Of a stretch of DNA of 64,000 nucleotides, positions 18,402-26,670 are shown piece by piece. Origin of the DNA: Larkinella humicola (lineage in GTDB: Bacteria; Bacteroidota; Bacteroidia; Cytophagales; Spirosomataceae); contig NZ_VTWS01000001.1 of the NCBI RefSeq assembly GCF_008727875.1, positions 744,001 to 808,000 on the forward strand. Reading direction: 5' to 3'. Positions within the stretch are counted from its first letter, which is position 1, and the number at the start of each line of letters is the position of its first letter. The position numbers were made by a program, and so were the translations under genes. The notes below the pieces were generated by a model, which worked only from the letters and a program-made list of their open reading frames with translations, did no database searches and had not been told where the DNA came from.

Positions 18402-19535
18402 ATGTTTTACATCCTCCTCTTCATCTCCATCAGTTACGCTTTCTTCACGCTTATTCTGGCCGTAACCTGGTGGCGAATGACCGCGTTTACGGCTCCCGCA
18501 ACGTCCCCAAACGCGAAATCACCCCGAATCAGTGTCATCATTCCGGTTCGCAACGAAGAACATACCCTGCCCCTGCTGCTGCGTGATCTGCAAAACCAGA
18601 CCTATAACACTGACGGTTTTGAAGTCATTGTTGCGGACGACTCGTCAACAGATAACACCCTAAAAATCACGCAGTCGCTGGTCGGGCAGATGCCCTATTC
18701 CCTCCGTCCGCTACCGCTGGACAATGAGCCGACCACCTCGCCGAAGAAGCGGGCGATTCGGCAAAGCATCGCGATGGCCACCGGCGACCTGATCGTAACG
18801 ACCGACGGCGATTGCAGAGTGGGGCCGAAGTGGCTCGAAGCAATTGCGGCTTTTTACCAGCAAACCGGTGCCCAACTCATCAGTGGCCCGATCAGTTTCA
18901 ATACCGATCATTCCGCTTTCGGCAACCTGCAAACCGTCGAGAGCAGCAGCCTCATCGGCGCGGGTGCCTGCACAATGGCGCTGGGCTTTCCGACGATGTG
19001 CAACGGAGCCAACCTGACCTACGAAAAACGGGCTTTTGAAGCCGTAGACGGTTTTGACGGCATCGACCATGTGGCTTCAGGCGACGATGAACTGCTCATG
19101 CACAAGATTGCCAGCCGCTATCCCGCGGGCGTAAAATTTCTGAAAAGCCCGGATGCGATTGTCCACACCGCCCCGCAGCCGACGCTGGAAGCATTCTACC
19201 ACCAGCGGAAGCGGTGGGCCAGCAAATGGCGCGCGTACCAGAGTGTATTGCCATCGATTTTGGCGGTTTTTATCTTTGCCAGTAACCTCGCACTGCCCGT
19301 CGCCCTGCTTGCGTATGGCTTCGGGAATCTGTCGGCGTCCAAACTTATCGGCATCGTAGCCTTGAAAGCTGTGCCGGAGTGGCTATTTTTGGGCTCCGTA
19401 TTGGTGTTCCTGGAAAAAAAACCGGTGCTTTTCTGGATTCCGGTCACGCAACTGGTGTATCCATTGTACGTGGTTTTTTTCGGGCTGGCGGCTCAACAAA
19501 AGGGATTCCGCTGGAAAGACCGGACGTTGCGTTAA
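18402..19535 (+). CDS. Membrane glycosyltransferase family 2
   Basis: The 377-aa protein has an N-terminal membrane segment (residues 1-22), then a GT-A domain: ISVIIPVRNEEHTL, EVIVADDSSTDNTL, VTTDGDCRVGPKWLEA (acidic metal motif). The processive-type HQRKRWASKW sits near residue 265 and three or four hydrophobic segments close the chain. This layout matches cellulose synthase/NodC-like and glycolipid GT2 enzymes. It begins 6 bp after the flippase-like gene. The Q-x-x-R-W motif suggests a beta-linked or processive product; the sugar is unknown. Confidence 0.88.
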   Translation: MFYILLFISISYAFFTLILAVTWWRMTAFTAPATSPNAKSPRISVIIPVRNEEHTLPLLLRDLQNQTYNTDGFEVIVADDSSTDNTLKITQSLVGQMPYSLRPLPLDNEPTTSPKKRAIRQSIAMATGDLIVTTDGDCRVGPKWLEAIAAFYQQTGAQLISGPISFNTDHSAFGNLQTVESSSLIGAGACTMALGFPTMCNGANLTYEKRAFEAVDGFDGIDHVASGDDELLMHKIASRYPAGVKFLKSPDAIVHTAPQPTLEAFYHQRKRWASKWRAYQSVLPSILAVFIFASNLALPVALLAYGFGNLSASKLIGIVALKAVPEWLFLGSVLVFLEKKPVLFWIPVTQLVYPLYVVFFGLAAQQKGFRWKDRTLR

Positions 19536-19568
19536 TCCCACCAAAAACCGCATCAGCGAACCGATTCT

Positions 19569-20216
19569 ATGTTTTTACATAAAACAAATTTCCTGCTTCG
19601 GGCCTTCTACCCCCGCTTTGAGTGGCGAATTCCGACCCGGGAGAAGGTGATTTACCTGACGTTTGACGATGGCCCTATCCCGGACGTCACCGAATTTGTA
19701 CTGGAAACGCTGCAAAACCACCAGGCCAAAGCGACGTTTTTTTGCATTGGCGACAACGTCAAAAAGCATCCCGGCATTTTTCAGCAGGTACACCAGGCAG
19801 GCCATTCCATTGGCAACCACACCTTTAATCACTTAAATGGCTGGAAAACCGAGAACGAACCGTATCTGGAAAACGTTCGGCAGTGTCAGCAGCAGTTGGA
19901 CCTGCCGACCCGGCTTTTTCGTCCGCCCTACGGCCGCATGAAACGCAGCCAGGGCCACGAAGTCCTCAAAACGCATGATGTCATCATGTGGGATGTACTG
20001 ACGGGCGATTTTTCGCTGTCGCTGCAGCCGGAAGTGGTGCTGCAGAAAACGTTGAAATACACCGAACCGGGTTCCATTATCCTGTTTCACGACAGCCTGA
20101 AAGCCTGGCCCCGCATGAGTTACGCCCTTCCGCGGGTTCTGTCCCATTTTTCAGAACGCGGGTATCGCTTTGACGGGCTGCCCCAAACGTCCGGTTTCAG
20201 GACTTCGGTGGCGTGA
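19569..20216 (+). CDS. Polysaccharide deacetylase (NodB/CE4 family)
   Basis: The 215-aa protein contains the CE4 motifs in order: TFDDGP (Asp33/Asp34, catalytic base and metal ligand), GNHTFNH (His84 and His88 metal ligands), FRPPYGRMKR, and SIILFHDSLK near the end. It removes N-acetyl groups from GlcNAc-containing polymers or lipids. There is no signal peptide, so it may act in the cytosol or use non-classical targeting. The last four bases overlap the GTG start of the next GT2, so the two are translationally coupled. Confidence 0.93.
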   Translation: MFLHKTNFLLRAFYPRFEWRIPTREKVIYLTFDDGPIPDVTEFVLETLQNHQAKATFFCIGDNVKKHPGIFQQVHQAGHSIGNHTFNHLNGWKTENEPYLENVRQCQQQLDLPTRLFRPPYGRMKRSQGHEVLKTHDVIMWDVLTGDFSLSLQPEVVLQKTLKYTEPGSIILFHDSLKAWPRMSYALPRVLSHFSERGYRFDGLPQTSGFRTSVA

Positions 20217-21205
20217 ACATCGACGTCAGCATTCTGATTGCCGCCCGCAACGAGGAGGACACGATTGTCCGTTGTCTTCAGGCCATTGAGCAACTTCGGT
20301 ATCCGCCGGATCGCTTCGAAGTGCTGATTGGCAATGACCAGTCGGAGGACCAAACCGGGGAACTGGTGGCCGGTTTTATTCGCAATAAACCGCGTTACCG
20401 GCTTTTCACCATCACGCAAAAAGTGGGAAAGCAGGCCGGAAAAGCCAATGTACTGGCCCAGCTAGCCCAGCACGCACAGGGCCGGATTCTGTTATTTACC
20501 GACGCCGATTGCGAAGTGTCGCCCGACTGGCTTTCCGGGATGGCACGACCGTTTGAGCAGGAACGACTCGGGATTTTGACGGGCTGTACGCAGATTGTCG
20601 GGCATACGGTTTTTCAGAAATTGCAGGCCGTCGACTGGTTTTATGGACAGTACCTGATCAAGCAATTGACCGATCTGAACGTTCCGGTGACGGCAATGGG
20701 CAATAACATGGCGGTGCGTCGAACGGCGTATGATGCCGTCGGCGGCTACGAAAATCTGCCCTTTTCGGTGGTGGAAGATTACCAACTGTTTACAGAAATT
20801 GTTCAGCGCGGTTTTTCGTTTGGCCACCTCTTCGATTGTGACGTCCTGGCGACCACATTACCGTTACCAAACTGGAGAAGCTGGCTGCACCAACGAAAAC
20901 GCTGGATGGTCGGGGCATTGCAGTTACCGCCGTACTTTATCGTCCTTTTTCTCCTGCAATTGCTTTTTTATCCTCTGCTGATCGTTCTGGCGTTCTGGTT
21001 TCCGACCGCAGCGGCAACGATCTGGCTTCTGAAGTTTGTTACCCAGACGGCCCAGCTGCTCTGGATTCTAAACCGGTTTCGCCGGTGGGACCTGTTGCCG
21101 TATTTGATCGGCTTCGAGTTTTACCTGCACATTGGCTATTTTATTTCACTCATTTATTATTGGTTACCCACGAAGCTGGTCTGGAAAGGCCGAACGTATT
21201 CATGA
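20213..21205 (+). CDS. Membrane glycosyltransferase family 2
   Basis: It starts at GTG 20213 overlapping the deacetylase stop (GTGA). The 330-aa product has VSILIAARNEEDTIV, EVLIGNDQSEDQTG, LFTDADCEVSPDWLSGM and HQRKRWMVGAL, followed by three C-terminal hydrophobic segments. The layout is like the GT2 at 18402, and the two are diverged paralogues of the same operon. Its stop overlaps the tatD ATG by four bases. It is likely to add a sugar that the deacetylase then modifies, or the reverse; specificity is unknown. Confidence 0.88.
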   Translation: MNIDVSILIAARNEEDTIVRCLQAIEQLRYPPDRFEVLIGNDQSEDQTGELVAGFIRNKPRYRLFTITQKVGKQAGKANVLAQLAQHAQGRILLFTDADCEVSPDWLSGMARPFEQERLGILTGCTQIVGHTVFQKLQAVDWFYGQYLIKQLTDLNVPVTAMGNNMAVRRTAYDAVGGYENLPFSVVEDYQLFTEIVQRGFSFGHLFDCDVLATTLPLPNWRSWLHQRKRWMVGALQLPPYFIVLFLLQLLFYPLLIVLAFWFPTAAATIWLLKFVTQTAQLLWILNRFRRWDLLPYLIGFEFYLHIGYFISLIYYWLPTKLVWKGRTYS

Positions 21206-21981
21206 TCGACACCCACGCCCATATTTACGATTTGCAGTTCGAGGACAAGGAAGCCATGCTGTCGGCGGCTGAAGCCCAGGGCGTTTCTCAAATCTGGATG
21301 CCCAATTGCGCCACCGAAACCATTGATGCCATGATGGCTCTGGCCGAGCGGTTTCCCGACCGCTGTTTGCCGATGATGGGACTTCACCCCTGTTATGTTA
21401 CTAAAACCGTTGAGGAGGAACTGGCAACCGTCGAAAGTTGGCTGAACCGCTATTCGTTTTTTGCCATCGGCGAAATTGGGCTGGATTTTTACTGGGATCT
21501 GACCCATGTAGACCGCCAGTTTGAAGCCTTCACGGTTCAGTTGCAATGGGCCTCGCAGCGAAATGTACCCATTTCCATTCATAGCCGTTCTGCCGCCAAC
21601 GGCGGGCGAAATGCCTTTGCCGAAGCCGCCGATCTCATTGAAAAACTGGCTTTGCCCAACCTGAACGGCATTTTCCACTGTTTCGTCGGAACCGTGGAGG
21701 AAGCGCACCGCGCCATTGAACTGGGTTTCAAATTAGGCATCGGGGGTGTTTCGACTTTTAAAAATGGTGGTTTGGATCAAGTGCTTCCCCACATCGATCT
21801 GGAACACCTGGTGCTCGAAACCGATGCGCCGTATCTGGCTCCCGTCCCTTACCGGGGCAAACGAAATGAACCAGCGTATCTGAAGCTGATTGCCCAGCGG
21901 GTCGCCGATTTGAAGCAGGTTCCGCTCGCACAGGTCGATGCGCAATCCACCCAAAATGCCCTACAGCTTTTAATCCGCTAA
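21202..21981 (+). CDS. tatD: TatD-family metal-dependent DNase/hydrolase
   Basis: I start at ATG 21202 (MIDTHAHIYD), which overlaps the previous stop as ATGA; a longer frame from 21085 lies inside the GT2 gene. The 259-aa amidohydrolase-fold enzyme shows DTHAH (metal ligands His5/His7), FFAIGEIGLDFYWD, PISIHSRSA, GIFHCFVGT and LVLETDAPYLAP, the full TatD series. TatD enzymes are 3'-5' exonucleases of DNA and RNA. It is probably co-expressed with the upstream glycan genes only through operon packing. Confidence 0.95.
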   Translation: MIDTHAHIYDLQFEDKEAMLSAAEAQGVSQIWMPNCATETIDAMMALAERFPDRCLPMMGLHPCYVTKTVEEELATVESWLNRYSFFAIGEIGLDFYWDLTHVDRQFEAFTVQLQWASQRNVPISIHSRSAANGGRNAFAEAADLIEKLALPNLNGIFHCFVGTVEEAHRAIELGFKLGIGGVSTFKNGGLDQVLPHIDLEHLVLETDAPYLAPVPYRGKRNEPAYLKLIAQRVADLKQVPLAQVDAQSTQNALQLLIR

Positions 21982-21982
21982 C

Positions 21983-23050
21983 ATGTATCGCACCATTCAT
22001 ATCAACCCGGTTTTACCGGGTCAGTCCCGATCCTCGGTTTTGGTCATCTACACTGGCGGTACGCTGGGCATGGTCTACGACCGCCAGAACGATCAGCTTG
22101 TCCCGTTCGATTTTGAGCAGATTCTGGATCGGGTTCCCGAAATCCGGCGGCTCGATTTTGAAGTAACGGTAATTGTGCTGAGCGAACTGATCGACTCTTC
22201 GAACATGAAACCGGGAAACTGGATTCATCTGGCCCGCATCATTCGGGACAATTACGAAGCGTACGACAGTTTTGTCATCCTGCACGGAACGGACACGATG
22301 GCCTATACAGCCTCGGCTCTCAGCTTTTTGCTCGAAGGACTGAACAAACCGGTGATTCTGACAGGCGCGCAACTGCCCATTGGTGTGGCCCGGTCGGATG
22401 CAAGGGAAAATTTTATCACGGCGATGGAAATTGCCGCTGCGCAGGAAAACGGTCGGCCACTGGTGCCGGAAGTGTGTATTTACTTCAATTCGATGCTGCT
22501 GCGGGGCAATCGGGCGAAGAAAAAGGAAAGTGTGCATTTCAACGCGTTTCATTCCGAAAACTACCCGCATCTGGCGATGGCCGGCGTTAACATCGAATAC
22601 AATACGCCGTTTATTCATCCGTTTATGCCGGAATCAACGCTGACGGTTTACGAGGAAATGGACACGCACGTGGTCGTCTTGCCGCTTTTTCCGGGTATCA
22701 ACCACCAGATTATCAGCGCCATTCTGGGCATTCCGGTTTTGAAAGGGCTGGTACTGGAAAGTTACGGTTCCGGAAATGCACCGACGGAAACCTGGTTTCT
22801 GAATGCGCTGGAAAGTGCCATCGAACGCGGCCTGGTCATTTTCAACGTTTCCCAGTGCGACGGCGGCCGGGTGACGCAGGGGCGCTACCACACCAGCAAA
22901 GCCCTGGACCGGATTGGGGTATTGAGCGGGAGCGACAGCACCGTTGAAGCCGCGATCACCAAATTGATGTTTCTGCTCGCCAACGAACCGGATCAGGACC
23001 GGTTGAAAAAACGCCTGGTTACACCGATTTGTGGAGAAATGAGCCTGTAA
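21983..23050 (+). CDS. ansA: Type I (cytoplasmic) L-asparaginase
   Basis: The 355-aa protein carries both asparaginase threonine motifs: VIYTGGTLGM (nucleophile Thr24) and ILHGTDTMAYTA (Thr103-Asp104). VILTGAQLPIG and SDARENFITAMEIAA are typical of the type I branch. It hydrolyses asparagine to aspartate and ammonia. There is no signal peptide, as expected for AnsA. It starts two bases after the tatD stop, ending the operon that begins with the flippase-like gene. Confidence 0.95.
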   Translation: MYRTIHINPVLPGQSRSSVLVIYTGGTLGMVYDRQNDQLVPFDFEQILDRVPEIRRLDFEVTVIVLSELIDSSNMKPGNWIHLARIIRDNYEAYDSFVILHGTDTMAYTASALSFLLEGLNKPVILTGAQLPIGVARSDARENFITAMEIAAAQENGRPLVPEVCIYFNSMLLRGNRAKKKESVHFNAFHSENYPHLAMAGVNIEYNTPFIHPFMPESTLTVYEEMDTHVVVLPLFPGINHQIISAILGIPVLKGLVLESYGSGNAPTETWFLNALESAIERGLVIFNVSQCDGGRVTQGRYHTSKALDRIGVLSGSDSTVEAAITKLMFLLANEPDQDRLKKRLVTPICGEMSL

Positions 23051-23064
23051 GGATCAAAAACTGG

Positions 23065-23095
23065 TTGTAAGTTTCAGGAATAACCCGCATCTTTG
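23065..23095 (+). promoter_or_regulatory. Promoter for tRNA-Ser
   Basis: TTG at 23065-23067 and CATCTTTG at 23088-23095 are separated by 20 bp. This matches the Bacteroidota TTG-N(19-21)-TAnnTTTG promoter with one mismatch in the -7 element. The tRNA begins 17 bases downstream. Confidence 0.65.
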
Positions 23096-23111
23096 CATCC
23101 CGTTTCGACCC

Positions 23112-23199
23112 AGAGAGATGTCCGAGTGGTTGAAGGAGCACGCCTGGAAAGTGTGTATACGTCTAAAGCGTATCGCGGGTTCGAATCCCGCTCTCTCTG
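23112..23199 (+). tRNA. tRNA-Ser (anticodon GGA)
   Basis: The gene is 88 nt with the long variable arm expected for serine. Acceptor AGAGAGA pairs with TCTCTCT, discriminator G. The anticodon stem CACGC/GTGTG encloses loop CTGGAAA (anticodon GGA), and the T-arm is GCGGG-TTCGAAT-CCCGC. CCA is not encoded. Confidence 0.96.
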
Positions 23200-23204
23200 C
23201 GAAA

Positions 23205-23240
23205 AATAACCCGCTCATTCTGAGCGGGTTATTTTATTTT
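23205..23240 (+). terminator. Rho-independent terminator after tRNA-Ser
   Basis: A perfect 13-bp stem (23205-23217 with 23221-23233, TTC loop) is followed by a T-rich tail. It lies six bases after the tRNA. Confidence 0.92.
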
Positions 23241-23273
23241 ATAAGGATCCGGTTTCTACGCCGGATTGATTCG

Positions 23274-24065
23274 TTACCGGCACGTATAGGTAAAATCTGT
23301 GATACGGTAATAGGGAACACTCACGCTGGTCTCCAGAAAATATCGGCGCTTGACGCGCCCGTTTTCGTCATACTCGTACTTATAATCATAGACGTGGACA
23401 AACGGATCGTTGGATTGGTCGTAGTTCTTTGTAGTCAGTTTGGTGGGTAGATTTTTACTGGTTTTCCCCTCCTGTGGTGCAATGTTGGGTAAATTCGGCC
23501 GGGTCAGGTCATACTCATACTCATAGACCATTTTCGATTGGGTCGGAACCGTACGGACTTCCTCATTGATCAGATTACCGTCAACAATCGTATAGATATA
23601 GACCAACCCAGGCGTTTCTTTTCGAATCAAATAGCCTTCCGCATTGTACGTATAATAGGTGGGAACCTGGGTGTTCGTGGTAATATCAGCCAGAAGTCCC
23701 TGATCGTTTAAGGCAATATCGGAATAGCCGCCTTTCATCAGACCCGGTTCATACGAATAATTTAAGGTAGTCGGCGAGAAATTACCTGTCGGATTACGAT
23801 AGTACTGACTCAAGCGGTTTTGCTCATCATAGGTGTATTTCTCGGTATACTTGGTTCCAATCTGGACGGGCTTGCCATCCAGCTGCGCGGTTTCATCCAG
23901 CGGTTGCCAATACGGGATTTCGGAGCGGGACGACTTTTCAATCGCTGTAAACGTCAGCACCCGACAACTAAGATCGGGGCCGGGTCGGTGATCCTGCACA
24001 GTACAGGCATCAAGAAACACAACAAGACTGATAGAAAGAAAGGCCAGGGAAGTACGAATTTTCAT
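23274..24065 (-). CDS. Lipoprotein with YD-like repeats, function unknown
   Basis: I start at 24065 (MKIRTSLAFL), since the next 25 residues form a lipoprotein signal peptide ending VFLDAC; the longer frame to 24128 adds an unlikely leader. The mature ~240 residues contain tyrosine-rich strand repeats such as YTYDEQNRLSQYYRN, YYTYNAEGYLIRKET and YKYEYDENGRVKRRYF. These resemble the YD/RHS-like repeats of many small Bacteroidota surface lipoproteins (DUF4595-like). No enzyme motif is visible. It is a single-gene unit. Confidence 0.75.
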   Translation of the reverse strand: MKIRTSLAFLSISLVVFLDACTVQDHRPGPDLSCRVLTFTAIEKSSRSEIPYWQPLDETAQLDGKPVQIGTKYTEKYTYDEQNRLSQYYRNPTGNFSPTTLNYSYEPGLMKGGYSDIALNDQGLLADITTNTQVPTYYTYNAEGYLIRKETPGLVYIYTIVDGNLINEEVRTVPTQSKMVYEYEYDLTRPNLPNIAPQEGKTSKNLPTKLTTKNYDQSNDPFVHVYDYKYEYDENGRVKRRYFLETSVSVPYYRITDFTYTCR

Positions 24066-24493
24066 AAGAGCAGGAATAAAAAAAGTTAATACTGATTTAC
24101 TAAGAGTATAGGAGCTATTCTTTGACAAAAAGGTTGCAAGAGAGAATGATAATATTATTAAACGTACTCGTTTTCATTTATGCCAATTAGTGACAGGATT
24201 GTTCCCAAATTAGACAGCTTTGATTTAGGAGGGTTCGTACTTTTAACCTATACATTAGGTTAATGAATTGGAAAGTCATTGTCTGGTTAGGCAGTGACTT
24301 TTTTGTTGGTACAATCGTTCTGCTTTTACGATCCATGAAGGTTGTTCGAAACCGAACAAAAGGGGTGATACCGAACTCATTCTGATGCTGTTTATTTCTG
24401 CGCTCTATTGAAATTTAATAACTTAGTATCTGGTATGATTTTCGTTGTTATACGATTGACCAAGCCCGTTTCTATCAAAATAACTAACCTCTT
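24066..24493. other. Gene-free stretch with palindrome and orphan terminator-like hairpin
   Basis: There is no coding frame. It holds an 8-bp palindrome with five-base loop at 24243-24263 (TTAACCTA/TAGGTTAA). Then comes a hairpin 24272-24301 (AAAGTCATTG with CAGTGACTTT, one mismatch) followed by T residues, which would end a plus-strand transcript starting nearby. No gene for it to terminate is seen. The rest is AT-rich leader for the PD40 gene at 24494. Confidence 0.5.
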
Positions 24494-25390
24494 ATGACTG
24501 GTTTTCAAACTGGAATTTCACTACTCCTCATTTTTTCGGGTACGCTACATGCGCAATTGACCACTCCGTATTTAAATCAGAATCCGCCCGGCATGGTCCC
24601 CAGCATATTTGCCCCTGATTTGGTTTCCTTAAAAGATCATTACGAATACGGGTCGGTTTTTTCGAGCGACGGTACGGAATTTTATTACGCAGTCATCATC
24701 AATAAAAAGCCTCAGATTCGGTGCATACGGTTTGAAAAAAACGCCTGGACCGCGCCCAAAATCGTCATTGGCAGTGATCAATATGAATACAATGATCCCT
24801 TTCTATCGCCGGATGAAAAGCGCCTGTATTTCATCTCGGATCGGGCCGTCGACGGGAAGGGAGAGAAGAAAGATTTTGACATCTGGTACATCGAGCGGAG
24901 AAAAAACGGCTGGTCGACTGTACCGGTGAATGCCGGGCCCGGCATCAACACCAGCAAGAATGAGTATTACATGTCCTTTACGAAAACAGGTACGATGTAC
25001 TTTTCATCGAATGGCGGGTCCGACCAATCTACCGATAAGAAGTATGACATCCGGTTTTCCAGGTATGCCAGAGGAAAATTCCAGCCTTCCCGGTCACTCC
25101 CCTCTACCATCAATACCGAACATTACGAAGCCGATGTTTTCGTGTCACCGGATGAGCAATACGTCATTTTCTGCGCCGAGCGCCCGGACGGATTTGGGAA
25201 AGGCGATTTATACATCAGCTTCAAAAGCAAAACCGGTGAGTGGCAAAAAGCAAAAAACATGGGTTCTGTGATCAATAGCGATGCCTACGAGTTTTGCCCC
25301 TTCATAACCACCGATGGCAAATACCTGTTCTTCTCCAGAGACGGTGATATTTTCTGGGTGAAAGCAGCGGTGCTTGACGGATTGAAATAA
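24494..25390 (+). CDS. Exported PD40 (WD40-like) beta-propeller protein
   Basis: The 298-aa product has a signal peptide (residues 1-20, ending LHAQ) and at least four PD40/TolB-like blades: YGSVFSSDGTEFYYAV, NDPFLSPDEKRLYFISDR, YYMSFTKTGTMYFSSN, EADVFVSPDEQYVIFCA and FCPFITTDGKYLFFSRDGD. Such proteins bind partners or peptidoglycan-associated complexes at the outer membrane or periplasm, and some are peptidase-associated. No catalytic domain follows. It stands alone with long gaps on both sides. Confidence 0.85.
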   Translation: MTGFQTGISLLLIFSGTLHAQLTTPYLNQNPPGMVPSIFAPDLVSLKDHYEYGSVFSSDGTEFYYAVIINKKPQIRCIRFEKNAWTAPKIVIGSDQYEYNDPFLSPDEKRLYFISDRAVDGKGEKKDFDIWYIERRKNGWSTVPVNAGPGINTSKNEYYMSFTKTGTMYFSSNGGSDQSTDKKYDIRFSRYARGKFQPSRSLPSTINTEHYEADVFVSPDEQYVIFCAERPDGFGKGDLYISFKSKTGEWQKAKNMGSVINSDAYEFCPFITTDGKYLFFSRDGDIFWVKAAVLDGLK

Positions 25391-25871
25391 TGGCGATGAT
25401 TCCTCCAAAAGCCCCTGAAATCGATTCATTGGCCGCATAAAAAAGGGATTAATCCGTCAAAGTCGGGACAAAACAAAATCCACCGGATGCACATGCCGCG
25501 CTGGTCAAAGCGTAATACCAGCGATCTTAACCGTTCGCTCAATACAACGCACAATCTTTAAAAAGTTTTTGTACGTTTAACCGTGATCATCAAACGGACA
25601 TGAATTATACGGACAAACGCAATCGTTATTCTGATTTTATCCGATAAAAATTACCAAATTAAAAGAATAAGATCCCGGTTAACGACTGTCACCTTACTGC
25701 TACGCATTCACTTTTCAAATACGGTTAACCCGTTCATTTCTTTTAAAAAATCTGCAGTACTCAACGTTATTTTTCACTACACTATTCCAGCCTCGTACGT
25801 TCAAACCGGGCCAATTTCTGTGTAGTTGATGCCTGCAAGGGTGTTTCGACTATTCTTCAACCTCTTATACC
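25391..25871. other. Gene-free AT-rich stretch
   Basis: No frame with coding character was seen on either strand. One copy of AACGTTATTTTT at 25763-25774 matches the motif that flanks the parA locus about 3 kb downstream. Otherwise I see nothing definite; the last ~100 bp presumably carry the promoter of the M15 peptidase gene. Confidence 0.4.
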
Positions 25872-26654
25872 ATGCAAGTTCTCAAACAAAATAGCAAAGG
25901 AGCCGATGTTAAAAAGTGGCAGTTATTTCTGATCGGGCAGGGTTTTGAACCCGGCGTGGCCGATGGCAAGTTTGGCCTGCGGACGCACGAAGCGACGGTT
26001 GCTTTTCAGAAGAAAAATAACCTGCTGGACGATGGCGTTGTCGGCAACAAAACCGTCGGTGTTGCCATGCAACTGGGCTTCCCGGTTTTGACCAACTCCG
26101 ACCCGGCCAAAGAAGGGCCCAATTGGCCTCAGAAACCCGATTTCTCCCCACTGGTTGGCCTTGCCGCCCGGCAATCGCTGTTCGGGAAGTTTAAATTCGC
26201 GGCTGCCCCCATTCCCGGAAACCCGGAGAACATCAAGATTCTGGACGACTGGGAATCCAAAAACATTGTCAAAGTGACCATACCGCAACTGATCGGAAAA
26301 ACCGGTGCTCCGGCCAATGGCACCATTCGATTCCACCATCTGGCTACTCCCCAACTCGTGTCGATGTGGGCCGAATGGGAAGATTCAGGCCTGCTCGATC
26401 TGGTGTTGAGTTATGCCGGATCGTTTGTGCCCCGGTTTGTTCGCGGCAGCCGCACCGAGTTGAGCAACCACGCTTTCGGTACGGCTTTCGATATCAATGT
26501 GCCTCAGAATATGCTGTCGACCATGCCCGCGCTGGTCGGGAAAAAAGGGAGTGTACGTGAACTGGTGCCGATCGCCAACAAACACGGTTTTTACTGGGGC
26601 GGCCACTTCACCCGGCTCGACGGCATGCACTTTGAAATAGCCAGGCTGATGTAA
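25872..26654 (+). CDS. Peptidoglycan-binding domain plus M15-type D,D/L,D-carboxypeptidase
   Basis: The 260-aa protein has an N-terminal PG_binding_1 domain (residues 1-70: GADVKKWQLFL, GLRTHEATVAFQKKN, DGVVGNKTV). The C-terminal peptidase M15/VanY-like domain has zinc ligands His200 and Asp207 in LSNHAFGTAFDINV and His253 in DGMHFEIA. It should trim peptidoglycan stems or act as an endolysin. There is no signal peptide, which together with the architecture is reminiscent of phage-type endolysins; export by another route or release at lysis is possible. Confidence 0.9.
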   Translation: MQVLKQNSKGADVKKWQLFLIGQGFEPGVADGKFGLRTHEATVAFQKKNNLLDDGVVGNKTVGVAMQLGFPVLTNSDPAKEGPNWPQKPDFSPLVGLAARQSLFGKFKFAAAPIPGNPENIKILDDWESKNIVKVTIPQLIGKTGAPANGTIRFHHLATPQLVSMWAEWEDSGLLDLVLSYAGSFVPRFVRGSRTELSNHAFGTAFDINVPQNMLSTMPALVGKKGSVRELVPIANKHGFYWGGHFTRLDGMHFEIARLM

Positions 26655-26670
26655 AAACCACTCCCAGACT

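Noticed and set aside
25872-26654. Prophage lysis cassette around the M15 peptidase
   Set aside because: The endolysin-like architecture was noted, but there is no holin or phage gene nearby.
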